Positions 50,788 to 62,947 of a stretch of DNA of 64,000 nucleotides are shown piece after piece; position 1 is the stretch's first letter; every line of letters begins with the position of its first letter. The notes beneath the pieces were generated by a model. It ran no database searches. It was given only the letters and a program-made list of their open reading frames with translations, and was not told the origin of the DNA. The stretch spans positions 186,001 through 250,000 of the forward strand of contig JAKNDB010000075.1 in assembly GCA_024305405.1 (NCBI GenBank). The letters are read 5' to 3'. The stretch comes from Dirofilaria immitis (lineage: Eukaryota > Nematoda > Chromadorea > Rhabditida > Onchocercidae). The translations under genes were made by a program, and so were the position numbers.

Positions 50788-53700
50788 AAGAGAAAAGAGG
50801 TAATCTTGCCGATACTAATAATAATTCTGAATATTCTCGAGGTCATTACCATAATAGGCGTGAGATGCAGCGGCAGCAGCAAACGGAAATGACGTAGCTG
50901 CAGCGGCGACAGCAGCAGATCCACGTAATGAGGACGAAACAACGGGATAATAATTTTGTGTTCCACCAGCAGCATACATTCCAGCATAACTTGCACCCGA
51001 ATAACCGCTGTTATAATAAGGTGCAGCACTGATTATGCGAGAATCTATAACAGTTAACCCTTGAACTTCTGAATGTGATAGATAAAATATGAGCTTGAAT
51101 TGCTATTAAATTCTATTCTTTTGATAAATAAAATGTTGTGATATTGATATGATAAATAAATAGTACAAAAAAATTCGCCTGAAATAATTAATTAAAATTA
51201 ATTTATTATTATTATTCCATTCAAATAGGTCACTCTTGACCTAATGACCTTATTTATTATTAAACCATAATTATTGTCAATAAATTAAATTTATAAAATT
51301 TGATAATTCTTTTGCAATATATGCTTAATATCTTGCCATAGGCAACTGCAGCTGCAGCGTCTGACATAGCTGTAAGCGCAACCGGACGTTCCGATAAAGT
51401 TGGCATTAGATTTTCCGGTTTTACAACACCCGGTATTTGTGTTGAACCAAACGATGCACCCAAAATGTTGTTGATGAATTTTCCAGATCTCCTGATGTTT
51501 CGCGACTATAACTATTAGCATAAATGGAAAATTTTTATCGAATATTGTTCATTGGCATTTGAAATTTAAATTTAAATCAAACAAATAATAACAAAACTTT
51601 TATTATATTTAAAGATTTGCAAAATTATCTCTGTGATTCTTTGATTATTTAAGTATATAAATGTAATAAAATTAATAAAAGTATTCTTTTCCTTGTTCTT
51701 CTTCATTTTCTTCTTCTTCGTCAATATCTAAATGAATTAAGTTTTAATTAAGCAAAATTAATTAATATTAAATTTAATAGAACTTAATTATCATACCTTA
51801 TAATATCATTTGATGATGACGAAATCCGAAATGCACTATTTTTCACCTGAAATTTATAATAAAAAAAAGCAAATAAAAATATTTAAAGAATTAAATTTCA
51901 TACATTACGTTGTAAAATTAAAAATACTAAGATTAATTTACTTAAAATACGAATGTCAAGAATTATATAAATTTTAATAAATGATAACACAGATAATATA
52001 AAAATAATATATTCTCGAAGTGATAGCAACAATAATCGATTGTTCAATTAAAATTGATCAAAATTTCAATAATTTTATCACAAAATAATTCCATCTATTA
52101 ATAATTCAAAAAAAACCAAACTTCCAGTATTGATATAAATAAATATTTTAAAAAATATTAACATATTAAAAGAGATTCAATATCTTTATATCCATGAATA
52201 ATTTTAATATTATTATTATTACTGTATTATACCGTAAACAATAAGCATATTCTTATTAATTGATTGAAATTTAATATTTAGAATTTATTTACATACTAAA
52301 TGTATTATTATATTAAATTTAACACTTGAAATTAATATAAAATTAAATATTATCACTATGTTTGTATCAATCATTTATATATATTATATAATATTGAAAC
52401 ATAGGAAATATTGATTTTCTTAGATCGATTTTTGTTTAATTCTAAAATAATTTAAGAATTATCGATTTAAGTTTATTTCTTTTTCAGTGTTTAATTAAAG
52501 ATAACAATAAAAAAAAACTGATTAAAATGATGAATAGAAACAATAAGACGAGAATGAAAACAAAAAGAAAAAGTAAAAAGAAAAACCTGCCGAGGAAAAT
52601 AAAAAAAGTGGACAGGTGCCACTGCAGGGGTCCACTACTATAACACTACGGTGCAATTAACCTACAACCTTAAACAATCAAGCCTTCATCCTAATCCAAA
52701 ATTACGCCTGATGCTCCTATCCATTCTATTTCGTTTTGTCTACTTCGACAACTCTTTTTCGCCATTAGTTTATCATTTTGAATAATTCATTCATTTAATT
52801 ATGAATTAAAAAACATAAGATAAGTTGCAAAAAATAATAGAAAATAAAACGAACGGATAAATTATTAATTTAACCATTTTTCCTTCTTTTTTTCTCAGAT
52901 CCAAAAAATCAATATAATTTAAAATGTAAAATAATTATGTCGACGATTGATAACAATTTGAATAAACGCATTATTTTATGAATGATTGCTATCATGATAA
53001 ACTGTTAAGTAATTAAAGAATTATGAGAATTTAATTCTATTCTCGATATCATTTGTTAGCTATAATCGAAGATTATATCGCTTATTAAATTCTTATCATA
53101 TAATTTAATTTCTTTTAAAGTTATAATATCTGAATACATTAATTAAATAATTTCTTAATAAAAAAAAACGAATTCAGTTATAATCCAACTTAAAATTCGA
53201 AATTAATTTTTCGATATTCCTACAATGCTAATAATATAATGAAACATTTATTGAATGTAATGAATTTGCATATTATTAATGAAAATTGTAATGTATTAAT
53301 TAATTAGTAAATTAATTAATTCTTATGTAAGATGTCATCGTATTAAATAAATAATAATTTTGATTAATTAATTTATTTTATAAATTATAATATATGAATA
53401 AGTGATCAGTATTAAAACAGGGCATGACCAGTAGTAATTGATAGAAAAGTTTTGTCAACGAGAGGGCAAAGGCCAAATTTAAGGTTAGAATATGGGGAAC
53501 AGATGTTAACAAAGGTTTATGCAAATATCGTTGATGGAAGAGTGAAAGATATAATGTAAACATAACCTAATAGTATTTTAATACTAATTATCATCAGTTG
53601 CTACTTATTATTTTATACTTCTAGAATAGATATATAAGGGAAAAATTGTATCGAAAATGAAAGATGATAACATCAGTTGACATTTGAACTAAATGTCACA

Positions 53701-56700
53701 TTGTGCTACCTGATAAATTGATAATTGAAATATTTATTCAATTAAAAGATCAATTAATAATTATATTTTTCATTATAGATAGTAACATTTGAAATCGAAT
53801 ATTTGATATGAAAATCTAAATGCTATCACTATTATTGATATCAATTCAAAAAATATGTTATTTATACATCCTTTAACAGTTGAAATTTTTAATTATATCT
53901 AAACTGATAGCTTACCTTACAGATTGTTGGTAATATTGATAAACTGAAATCTGATAACTACCGAAAAATTGAGTAATCATAAGAGTTAGTAAATTCCAAT
54001 GAATTTATTAAGCATAGAATGCTGCTGTTACTGATAAGCTAAAACTTTTTTAGTAATCAAAAAATTGAATTAATCAGAAAAGTCAAAGAATCCTAAAAAA
54101 ATTAAAGCAATTTCTATTAATATTACATTCATTAACTTTCTAAATATTTGCTGCTTTTGAAATAATTTCAACTTATCTCTGTTATCATTGGCACAAATTT
54201 ATCAAAGTTTTCTTTATGGTTGCTTATTTCAAAACTTATAAATTACTATTTTAGCGTAAAACATTTTAAAAATTTCAACTTAAATTTATTTATAAACAAC
54301 AAAAATGCAATTGATTATTTAGCATTTGTTGAATAATAAATAAATAATTTGAATTTTATCATATCATTATCATGGATGTTATCATATCATATAAGATTTC
54401 AATAGGTATAATTCAAAAAAGAGATCAGAAAAGAAAATAATTGGCACAGAAGTTAAAATAGTTTTTATTAAATTAGCATATTTCAAATAAATAAGTAATT
54501 AAGAAAATATTTTTAACAACAGTTCGAATCATTGATCAACAAACATAGCTTCTGAATAATGTAGGTGAATAAATTAACTTTTGCTAATGATAGTAATATT
54601 ATCAGTGATTATATATAATGATAGCAGAGAAGTAAATAGAGAAAGACAAAATCGATTGTCTAAGTTATATTTTCATGATTATGATGCTTTTTGAAGAGAT
54701 TCTAGCAATGGTTGGGGAATGGTTATAAAACTACAAAAAGCACCAATTTAAATTAATGTCATTGTCATTATTCATTTATTAATTATCATTTATTTATTTT
54801 ATTATTATTGCTATTATCACTACTATCATCATCATCAGCATCATCATCATCATCATCATCAACATTATTATTATTATTATGATTCGCTAATAATAATAAT
54901 AATAATAACAGTAGCAATATTATTATCAGTAGCACTAAAGACATCAGTAATAGGAAGTAGTAATATGATACTTTTGCTGTAGTTTTCTAATTCTTTCACT
55001 CTTTTCTATTCCGCTCTTTTCATCATTTACTTTTAAACTATCAGATCGTATAATCCGATCAAACTTACTAAAATGCGTCATTTGACGCCTTTTATTTGCT
55101 ATCTTTTAAATATCCGCCAATTATTAATGAAAAAGAAAAAAGAAGAAATAAATGGAAAAATTATAAAAAACAAGAAGACAAGGATGGGAAAACATTTTTA
55201 TAATAATATTAATATTTTTTATTGTATGCATTTATGAAAAATTACATAAATGAAATTTTAAGAAAAATCGATTCATCGTCGATTCTGAAATCATTACACG
55301 GTAGATTCTGACGGGAGAAGAAAAATAGATTGCACGGTAGATTCTAACGGGAGAAGAAAAATAGATTGCACGGTAGATTCTGACGGGAGAAGAAAAATAG
55401 ATTGCACGGTAGATTCTGACGGGAGAAGAAAAATAGATTGCACGGTAGATTCTGACCGGAGAACAAAAATAGATTGCACGGTAGATTCTGACGGGAGAAG
55501 AAAAATAGATTGCACGGTAGATTCTGACCGGAGAACAAAAATAGATTGCACGGTAGATTCTGACGGGAGAAGAAAAGTAGATTGCACGGTAGATTCTGAG
55601 ATTCTTTGATAATAAATGAAGATAGATAAATAGATAGATTTTGTATGATAGATTTTGAATATATTATTTTGGTAAATCAGATATAAACGCTTAATTTTAT
55701 AATGGATAAATTTCATTGAATAAATTTTAATTTCTTTAATTACATACATTTTCTTGTTTACATATGCTAATATATTAAATTTAATTTACAGAGAAATCAA
55801 AAAGAATATCTGAAATATCAAAATAACATTATCAAAATTATATCTGACAGCATTAATTAATTAATTTACTTATTTATCAATTAATATTATTAACAAAATA
55901 AAATAAATGTTTGTATTAACATACAGTATATGTCATACAGTACATGTCATACAGTATGATTAAGTATTGTATTACGTTAATGCAATATTATGTATTAATC
56001 AAAAATTGCATGGGTTTATATTTTAAAATAAAGATTTAATCGATTAAATTCATTCGTTAATTTGCATATTTTATTAAATTTCTTAAACTTACATATTATA
56101 TTATATTAAATGTAACAAACATAAGAAGTTAATGTAAACATTTGTAATTTAAAACTTAAATTTTCATTTTGGATTTATTAAATTAGATCAATTATACCTA
56201 TACTTCCTTATGTGTTACAATTTTATATTAGGTCAAATATACTTGTACTTCTTTGTGTTATAATTTTATATTAGGTCAAATCCGTTTGTACTTTTTAGCC
56301 TTACAATCTTATTTTAGATCAAATTTACTTGTTTTCCTTAAATTTATTTTTTTATTACTTAGTAAGTATAATTGATATTTTATCATTTATTTTTCTCAAC
56401 AGAAGATATCTTTGCATTGAAAAATAAAATTTTGCTATGAAATTTAATATAAAAATATAAGATAAATGATAAGTTGATTAATTTATACTGTCTACTATTT
56501 AATTATTAATCGCATCATTTTATATTTTTATATCATAATTAATTAGCATCAATGAGATATTATGATATGATAATATGAAATAGAAAATCACTGAAGCTTA
56601 ATTTTATTTCATTACTATAATGGATGTATCAAATAAATTATTGTGATACGAAATATAAAAAGATTAATATTAATATCATAATTTAAATACTAAAATTAGT

Positions 56701-57467
56701 ATTATATCATAAATATTAATATTAAATATTAAAATTTGGTATTATAATTAAAATATCATAATGAAATAATTTTCTATTATAAATCGATTACACTCACATT
56801 TTTTCATATCGTAAATATTTTTAAGGAATAAAATAAAAATAATGGAAAAATGGTATAGTATGTTAATATTACGTAACATTTTCGATTATTAATATCAATT
56901 TCATAGAAGATAAGAATAGAATATATATATATATATATATATATATATTGAAGTTGGATATCGAGATTGATGCAACAATAACAATTACTGATCAAACCTA
57001 TCAAATTAAACTATCTACTGTTGCATCATTAAAATAATACTTTTCCATAATATCTATCTTTCTCTATATTCTTCTTCGTAAATATATAAAGAAAAATATT
57101 GATTGAAATTTTATTACAATTTATATTATTTTGTAGTAATAAATGAAACATATCAGCATACTGTATGGAATGATTAAATGATTTGATAATAGTTTATAAG
57201 TGAATTTTCTTATTAATTGAATATCTAATTTAATTTTAATTCAATTACTAACTTAAAATTATAATACCTTAAAATTAACAATTAAAAAATTTTAAATATT
57301 TGGCAATAAAAAAAGAAAAGAAATTTCAAAAAAATTTATATAAAGTTTTTTTGATTAAAAATTAAATGCTTAAATATCAGCAATGATATGCTTACATCGA
57401 TAAGGAAGAGAAATGATAAACTTACCGTACTTTTAATACTATCATTAGCTCCATCAAGTTGTAGCAT
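44787..57467 (-). CDS. eya-1: Eyes absent (EYA) transcriptional cofactor, catalytic motifs degenerate
   Basis: Partner of SIX homeoproteins. Minus-strand exons in order: 57426-57467, 51797-51846, 51337-51511, 50850-51068, 50010-50134, 48803-48884, 48196-48408, 47859-48087, 47413-47536, 46730-46960, 44787-44870; ~525 residues. The N-terminal half is rich in Ala, Ser, Tyr and Gly (PYYNSGYSGASYAG), like EYA activation regions. The EYA domain (255-525) has RGGVDWMRKLA, YNSYKNN, NILLTGENIVSTLAKLL, ENVYSMVKIGKEA, HFGKK and the terminal PLWKV..DLDLFHLALNH. The nucleophile motif, WDLDET in the family, reads WEMEDV (257-262), and family GDG reads STH (487-489), so phosphatase activity is probably lost. 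Four single-base losses break the frame: 44866-44869, 48298-48303, 48385-48391, 51462-51465. The intron after the 51337-51511 exon starts with GC. The first exon (MLQLDGANDSIKST) is inferred from phase and donor. Confidence 0.92.
47095..47130. repeat. 12-bp inverted repeat (hairpin) in eya intron
   Basis: TTCATCGTACTG (47095-47106) and CAGTACGATGAA (47119-47130) are exact reverse complements. The stem can extend a few pairs inward (GGAA with TTTC), leaving a loop of about 6 bases. Confidence 0.8.
49336..49407 (-). tRNA. tRNA-Ala (anticodon AGC)
   Basis: A 72-base cloverleaf on the minus strand, no CCA encoded. The D-arm is GCTC-AGGGGTA-GAGC, the anticodon arm CTCCC-TTAGCAT-GGGAG with AGC, and the T-arm TGGGG-TTCGATT-CCCCA. 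The acceptor stem has the G3:U70 wobble that identifies tRNA-Ala, and the discriminator is A. The B-box GGTTCGATTCC is intact. Position 1 is A facing C72; the usual G1 would be restored by one extra G in the GGG run (49404-49406), the same kind of loss seen in the protein genes. It lies in the eya intron 48885-50009, on the same strand as eya. Confidence 0.93.
49765..49862. repeat. 32-bp tandem repeat, about three copies (eya intron)
   Basis: Unit TTCTTCATATTTTCATGTTATCATATCATATT, nearly identical copies, in the intron 48885-50009 downstream of the tRNA on the plus-strand map. Confidence 0.9.
50749..50799. repeat. GA-rich purine tract beside an eya exon
   Basis: GAGAGA, GAAAGA and AAAGAG units starting about 50 bases beyond the splice donor of exon 50850-51068; on the transcribed strand it is a CT-rich run inside the intron. 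Confidence 0.85.
52600..52690. promoter_or_regulatory. GC-richer island in eya intron 1 with E-box and foldback
   Basis: GTGGAC (52608-52613) and GTCCAC (52630-52635) flank ACAGGTGCCACTGCAGGG, which has a CAGGTG E-box. GGTGCAATTAACC follows near 52651. The base composition is far above the intron around it. It may be a conserved enhancer; no coding frame fits. Confidence 0.3.
55296..55600. repeat. 36-bp minisatellite, ~8.4 copies (eya intron 1)
   Basis: Unit about CACGGTAGATTCTGACGGG-AGAAGAAAAATAGATTG. Most copies read GACGGGAGAAGA; the fifth and seventh read GACCGGAGAACA, and the last diverges. The 36-base period is a multiple of three, so the minus strand stays open in two frames (12-residue units such as SESTVQSIFLLP); I do not regard these as genes. 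Confidence 0.95.
55920..55958. repeat. 14-bp tandem repeat, ~2.8 copies
   Basis: CATACAGTATATGT, CATACAGTACATGT and CATACAGTATG in a row. Confidence 0.85.
56170..56340. repeat. Diverged ~55-bp tandem repeat, about three copies
   Basis: TTAGATCAA, TTAGGTCAA, TTAGGTCAA and TTAGATCAA recur, each followed by TATACTTGTACTT-like sequence and a TTACAATTTTATATTAG-like link. Confidence 0.65.
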
Positions 57468-57593
57468 TGTTCTCTGCCAATTTGAAATCGAAAAACTTTT
57501 CAAATAATTCTTCAGCAAAATTTTGTTTAGTTAATGATTTTGAAACAGGAGGTTAATAATCAGATAGGATGATAATGGGAATATATGCCTCCA

Positions 57594-57705
57594 AGAGAGA
57601 GAGGAGAGAGAGAGAAAGAGAAAGGGAGGATGAGGGAGGGAGAAATGAAAGAGAGATAAAAAGCTTGCTCCAATTATCATGTCTTTCTTTCTTTCTCCCT
57701 TTCAT

Positions 57706-57745
<40 letters not shown>

Positions 57746-57746
57746 C
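57594..57746. repeat. GA tract facing a CT tract (foldback)
   Basis: GA-rich 57594-57656 and CT-rich 57682-57746 are largely complementary, with a 25-base spacer. It lies about 130 bases upstream of the proposed eya ATG on its own strand, so it may be in the eya promoter or 5' UTR. Confidence 0.8.
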
Positions 57747-60700
57747 ACTTTCGTCCTCTCCTTTGCCAATTAACTCTTTTTTTTTTTTTTTTAATTCGTC
57801 ATAATATTTGCCATCATCATTTTATGCTCTTTCAAACTATCAATAACCATCAATATTGGCAACATTAGACAGCCGTTAACTACCGTATACCAATAAATAA
57901 AATTTTCATGGTTAAGTATAACAACTGAAGTTTAGTACCTTTCTATTTTACAATATGCTATCTCATCATAGATCAATGTTGATATCATATATGAGTCATA
58001 TGATATAATATTATTTATTACTATTGTTGTTTGTTATTATTATTGTTGTCGTTGTTATTGTTTTGTTGTTTACAATTGCTATATGTTATTTATATAATTA
58101 TTTATGTTTACATATTATGTATATGCAATTGTTTTTAATTAAATGTTTATATTTAATTCATTTATTAATCTATTTGTATTTTCATATAAAATTATCATTA
58201 TTTATGAAAATATATTTATAAATTGTTGATAAATTTATATAAATTAACATATATTTAATATTAGAAATCATTTACCTAAAAACAATTTTATATATTATAT
58301 ACAAAATAATATTTACTCAATTTTATTTCTTCCAATTAGTTACTAAATTAAATTATTTAAACTATTAAAAATGGCTAAAGACTTAATATAACGATTGTAT
58401 CATCATTGCGTTGCGTTAAGAATTCGTTAAAAATATTTGGGAATATATTATCATATCAGCTTATCAGGAAATTTTCAACCTTTCTCCATTTCTATCTTTC
58501 TCTATCAATCCTCATTCCTCTCTTTTTTTTTCTATTATTAAAATATTGAAAAGAGAAAGCAACTTTTACAATCATTTTTGATCAATAAAAAAGTAAACTA
58601 TAAATAAATGTTTATTTTGCATCAATCAATATAATTCAAATTATTTCATAATATTTCGAAGATATTCAATTGATTCGATTATTTCAATAATTTATAAAAT
58701 TAATTTTAATAAAAAAAATTTCATACAAAATAATAAAATACAAAATATCATTTCATAATAAAAATACAAAATAATATTACTAAAATATAGAAAGGAATAT
58801 TCAATTATATCACTAATGAACTATTAAATAATTTAAATATAAATTTAAAATTTATGAGAAAGTTCATATATCAATGGCTTTTTCTCTTCTCTTTAAATTT
58901 AATAAACTTAAATAATAACAATAACAATAATAATAATAATAATAATTATTATTATTATTATTATGCAATAAACTTAAATATAATATCATATTTAAAAATT
59001 AATAACTTAAAAATTGTTATTCAAATTTATAATTAAAAACGAAGAAGCAAAAGTTAAAGTTAAAAAAAAAAAATTGATCAAATTACATAAATATCAAATG
59101 TCATACTTTTTATTTTTTTATTATTTATTTCGTTTTTTTTTCACTTAAAAAATGAATACAATTTATATAAAATGTAAAAGGAACTAAATTAATGATGAAT
59201 GATTATTTGATATGATAATATGATTTTAATAAACTTTTCATCCTTACAAAATTTCATATAATTCCTATCTTCCCCTTCTCCTATCCAATATTTCTTGCCA
59301 TATTTGAATTCAATTTTAGTAAAATCTATCTCTCTTCCTCCTACATATATATATATATATCGTTAATTGTTGACTCAAATATAAACATATCATTTTTCAA
59401 TTTATCGATTCTCTCCATCCTTATATACATACACACACACACACACACATACATACACATACATGTATATATATGTGCAAGTTATGCATGCATGCATGCA
59501 ATGCAATGCAATGCAATGCAGTCATCATTAATTTTTTTATTTATCATCCATTTGAAGTGAGAAAAAAAAAGTAAAATAAAATGAAATGAAAGATATCATT
59601 GCTGCAAATAAGCTATTGCTATTTTAGGATTAATAGCAAATTATGCAAGAAAATAATTTGGCTGATTTTTTCTCGAAAAATTCAATTTAGGCATTTAAAA
59701 AAGAGAAAGCTTAAATTTAATTCATTTGAAAATTAGGCATGGAAAAAGTATAAATAAACTTTAATTAAAAATTGGAACAATTTTTTTCTTTGCTTTACAG
59801 AATGCAAAGTGGAAAGGGTCAAATTTTAAAATGTAAATTAAATAAATAAAAGTTTGAATAGAATTTAAGAAAAATTGAAATATTTGATAAGTGTAACATT
59901 TTTCTTATCCGAAAAAATAGCACTTAGTGATAAACAATTATCAGTGATAAACAATTATCAATGATTTTTCATAAAAGATATAAGAGGGAATTCTTCAACT
60001 TTTATATTCGAACTTGAAAGGAAAAAGTTTTTTCCAACATTTTCTTCATTTATCCCTTATTATAATTTAATTTAAATTATAAACAATTATGCTTAAAATA
60101 ATGGATAAATCAATAAAATTTTAAAAAATCAATAGAAAGGAAAAAGTTAAAATGATGAAAAAGTTTGAGTAAAAAGAAGAAAGTTTAAATAAGAAAGAAA
60201 AAAGTTTTAAGAATTAACTTACCTTTAGCACACATAAGCAACCATCACATGTTTATTTCATTACAAATAAAAAAGATGACTGGAATGATTGGAAGACAGG
60301 TAAAAATGATTGAACGATACCTGCCTATTGTTATCTGTATTTGTTAAAGTGAAAAAAAAAACACGATTTGTAAATAAAATTTGACACCTTTTTAAGAATA
60401 AAGAATTCTATCAAACTGATATTTTAAATTTTAGTTATTTTAATAATAAAATTTAAATATTCTTTTGTTTATTTAAGCATCAGAATATAAATATAAAATT
60501 AAGTTTACCATAAATTTCCAATTTACTTCTATGGTATTGAAATTATAAAAAGTAAAATTTAATTTATCGTCGAGATATTACGCCTCGTATAATTGATAAT
60601 TCAGGTGAGAATGAATACGAAAATGAATACTTTCGCATCTTCGATCAAATTTTATATGAAACATTATATTTGATGCCATAAATAAAAATTAAAATGAGAA

Positions 60701-61716
60701 GCAGGATTATAAAGAAATCATAGAGAATTTTTTTGGCCAACTTTTTTTGGCTCAATTAATCCTAAAATCAATTAAAAGGTCGAAAAGATGAAAAATATAA
60801 GAATACAAAATTTATAAAATATAAGAAAAAGAAGAAAAAAATCAATTATGTTTAGATCAAATTATTTTTTTGAAAAATTTAAATTAAACAATTTGAAATT
60901 AAAATTTTAATAAAATAATTTAAATTAATAATTAAAAAAACGATCAAATTGAATTTTTGAGCCAATTAAAAAATGGCTGAAAATGCTTATAGCAATAAAA
61001 CATTTCTATAATAAAAATAAACATACAAAATTCAACAAATCAATAATTTGAAATTGAAAAATGAATTTAATCAAATATGATTAAATATTTATTAGCTATT
61101 GATTGGTCCGTTAAATATATATATGTATGAAATGCATATTATTCCAAAATTTAACACATGTAAATTAAATATTAATTCAAAAGTTTTTATTATTACAAAA
61201 TTTCAAATTGAAAATATCAATCAATAAAATGTAGTCATACTACTTAAAGTTTTGAAGAGAAATTTTATTTCATTTAGAAAGAAAATTTCATCATATTTAT
61301 AACAATAATTTCGATTGTAAGAGAATAAGAAATATGAATGAATAAATGAAATAAACAAAAATTAAATTTTTTTTTGATAACAATTAAAGAAATATCGATG
61401 AAATTATTAAACGATTTTTCTTTTTTGTAATTATAATATGTAATCTTTTGAAAGATAAATAAAATCGTTGCATAAATTTGTTTTTATAAATTTAAAACAG
61501 AAATGATTTAATTAAAAATTGATTGAATATTTTCAAAAAAAAAAAGCATAGATGGAAGATTAAAATAAATTCTCAAATATAAACTAATTTTGAAAAAAAA
61601 ATTTTAATTGGGAATTCGACGAAAAACTTTATCAAATGATCAAGAGAAGAGAGAGAGAGAGAGAGAGAGAGATCCGATGAATAACCGTGAAAGACGTATA
61701 ATTTATCGTAATAGGT
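57747..61716. other. Intergenic region between eya and the lectin gene
   Basis: 4 kb of AT-rich DNA with AAT/TTA arrays at 58914-58965. No coding frame is supported. It holds the eya promoter side and the lectin 3' end. Confidence 0.5.
59429..59521. repeat. (AC)n, (GCAT)n and (AATGC)n cluster
   Basis: ACACAC run at 59430-59449, then ACATACAT, GCATGCATGCATGC and four AATGC units ending at 59521. Confidence 0.85.
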
Positions 61717-62947
61717 TTACGTCTCATCAAGGTATGAATTGAGTAGTTGGAAGGGTAAACACCAACCAATCCCACCAGTAGGACAAGTTTTCGTCCAACA
61801 ATCTAAATCATCTGGAATACAGCGTTCTTCTGATGTACATGTTTGATTTGCATTATGACATGATGATGATGCTAAACAACATCGTCGGCTATAGTATGAT
61901 AAACCGGAACCAATACCGGATCGGATATTAGGTTTTGCTAAAAACAAAAGGAAAAAAGTAAATGGAATGATAAATTTAATAACAAAAAATTTGCATATGT
62001 AAATATTAAAAGTTAAAATCGTTCAAATTCAAATATTTTGAATTTTTGCAATAAAATATATTAAAAAATTCTTTCGTTTTTTGACATTTCATAATTTTTT
62101 AATTCTTAAAATTTCGTAATAAAATTTTAATTAAATAAAAATAAAAAATTATAATAAAATTCAATAATTGAAATCAATTTTCCTATTACTCTCATTGCAA
62201 TACATATATAAGAATTCTGTCAAAAAAAAAAGAGTATGATACCAGTTGTTGTAATTGATGTCCGTTTCAATGAACGTTTACAGAGTGCGGAATAACCAGA
62301 AGCATAATTGCAATCCCATTCATTCCATGAACCTTCTGGACGATCAAAATCAAGCCACATTGTTAAACATAAATCTGTTCCAGATGGTAATTCTAGAATA
62401 AACAAAAATAACATAAATAATATCATATCTTTTATCATTAAAATTTTAAATATTTGAAAAAATCAAGAGCTCACCACCTCGAAAACCATCAAAATGTCGT
62501 CCTAATGCTCCATCATTCCATTCATATGCTCCACTTCGAGTCAATTTCACCAATCGTCCGAGCCATAAAGTTGGAATTGACAAATTTGCTTCCTTTGCTA
62601 CATCTTCAAAAAAAAAAAAAAAAAAAACGACAAACTTCATACCGTACCTATCAATATGAAATATTCTACAAAATTTCCAATATTTTTTAGCATTATCAAA
62701 ATATTTCATATTTCTATGATTCATCAGAAATTAAAAAGTTTTCAATTTGAAAAAATAAACTTACTAAAAGCAAACATATTTTCATATTCATCCGTAATCG
62801 ATGCTAAATGACCTCCGAAATTAACGCATGCTTGTTCTGCTTCAGACCAACGCATTCGTCGTTCGATTACGTGAAAGCAAGATTTGGTACGTTCGTAACG
62901 TGACCAACCACGTGGACATTCTTTTTCATGTATACTTGATGAATCAT
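61717..62947 (-). CDS. Secreted C-type lectin-domain protein with Cys-rich tail (5' end missing)
   Basis: Minus-strand exons in order: 62765-62947, 62475-62603, 62243-62392, 61717-61937, joined in phase with no frame error; about 227 residues seen. The C-type lectin domain starts CPRGWSRYERTKSCFHV and continues MRWSEAEQACVNFGGHLASI, LWLGRLVKL, YEWNDG, LCLTMWLDF, WNEWDCNYASGYSALCKR, so the paired cysteines are in place. The Ca/sugar-binding EPN or QPD tripeptide is not seen, so carbohydrate binding is doubtful. A Thr-rich hinge (TSITTT) leads to a ~70-residue tail with nine cysteines (RRCCLASSSC..CTSEERC..DLDCWTKTC..GWC) and no transmembrane segment. The exon at 62947 begins in phase 1; the exon with the start codon and presumed signal peptide was not found and may lie beyond the window. 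Confidence 0.88.

Noticed and set aside
50679..51029. 116-codon minus-strand frame and plus-strand frames over the eya Ala/Tyr-rich exon
   Set aside because: Shadows of the real frame (exon 50850-51068), which joins in phase to both neighbours.
51690..51735. Acidic minus-strand frame (DIDEEEENEEEQGK) that could be an extra eya exon
   Set aside because: It has an acceptor-like AG but no usable donor before its stop, and the flanking exons 51797-51846 and 51337-51511 already join in phase.
55294..55749. 151-codon minus-strand frame of 12-residue repeats
   Set aside because: A 36-base minisatellite is open in more than one frame; no splice or start context supports translation.
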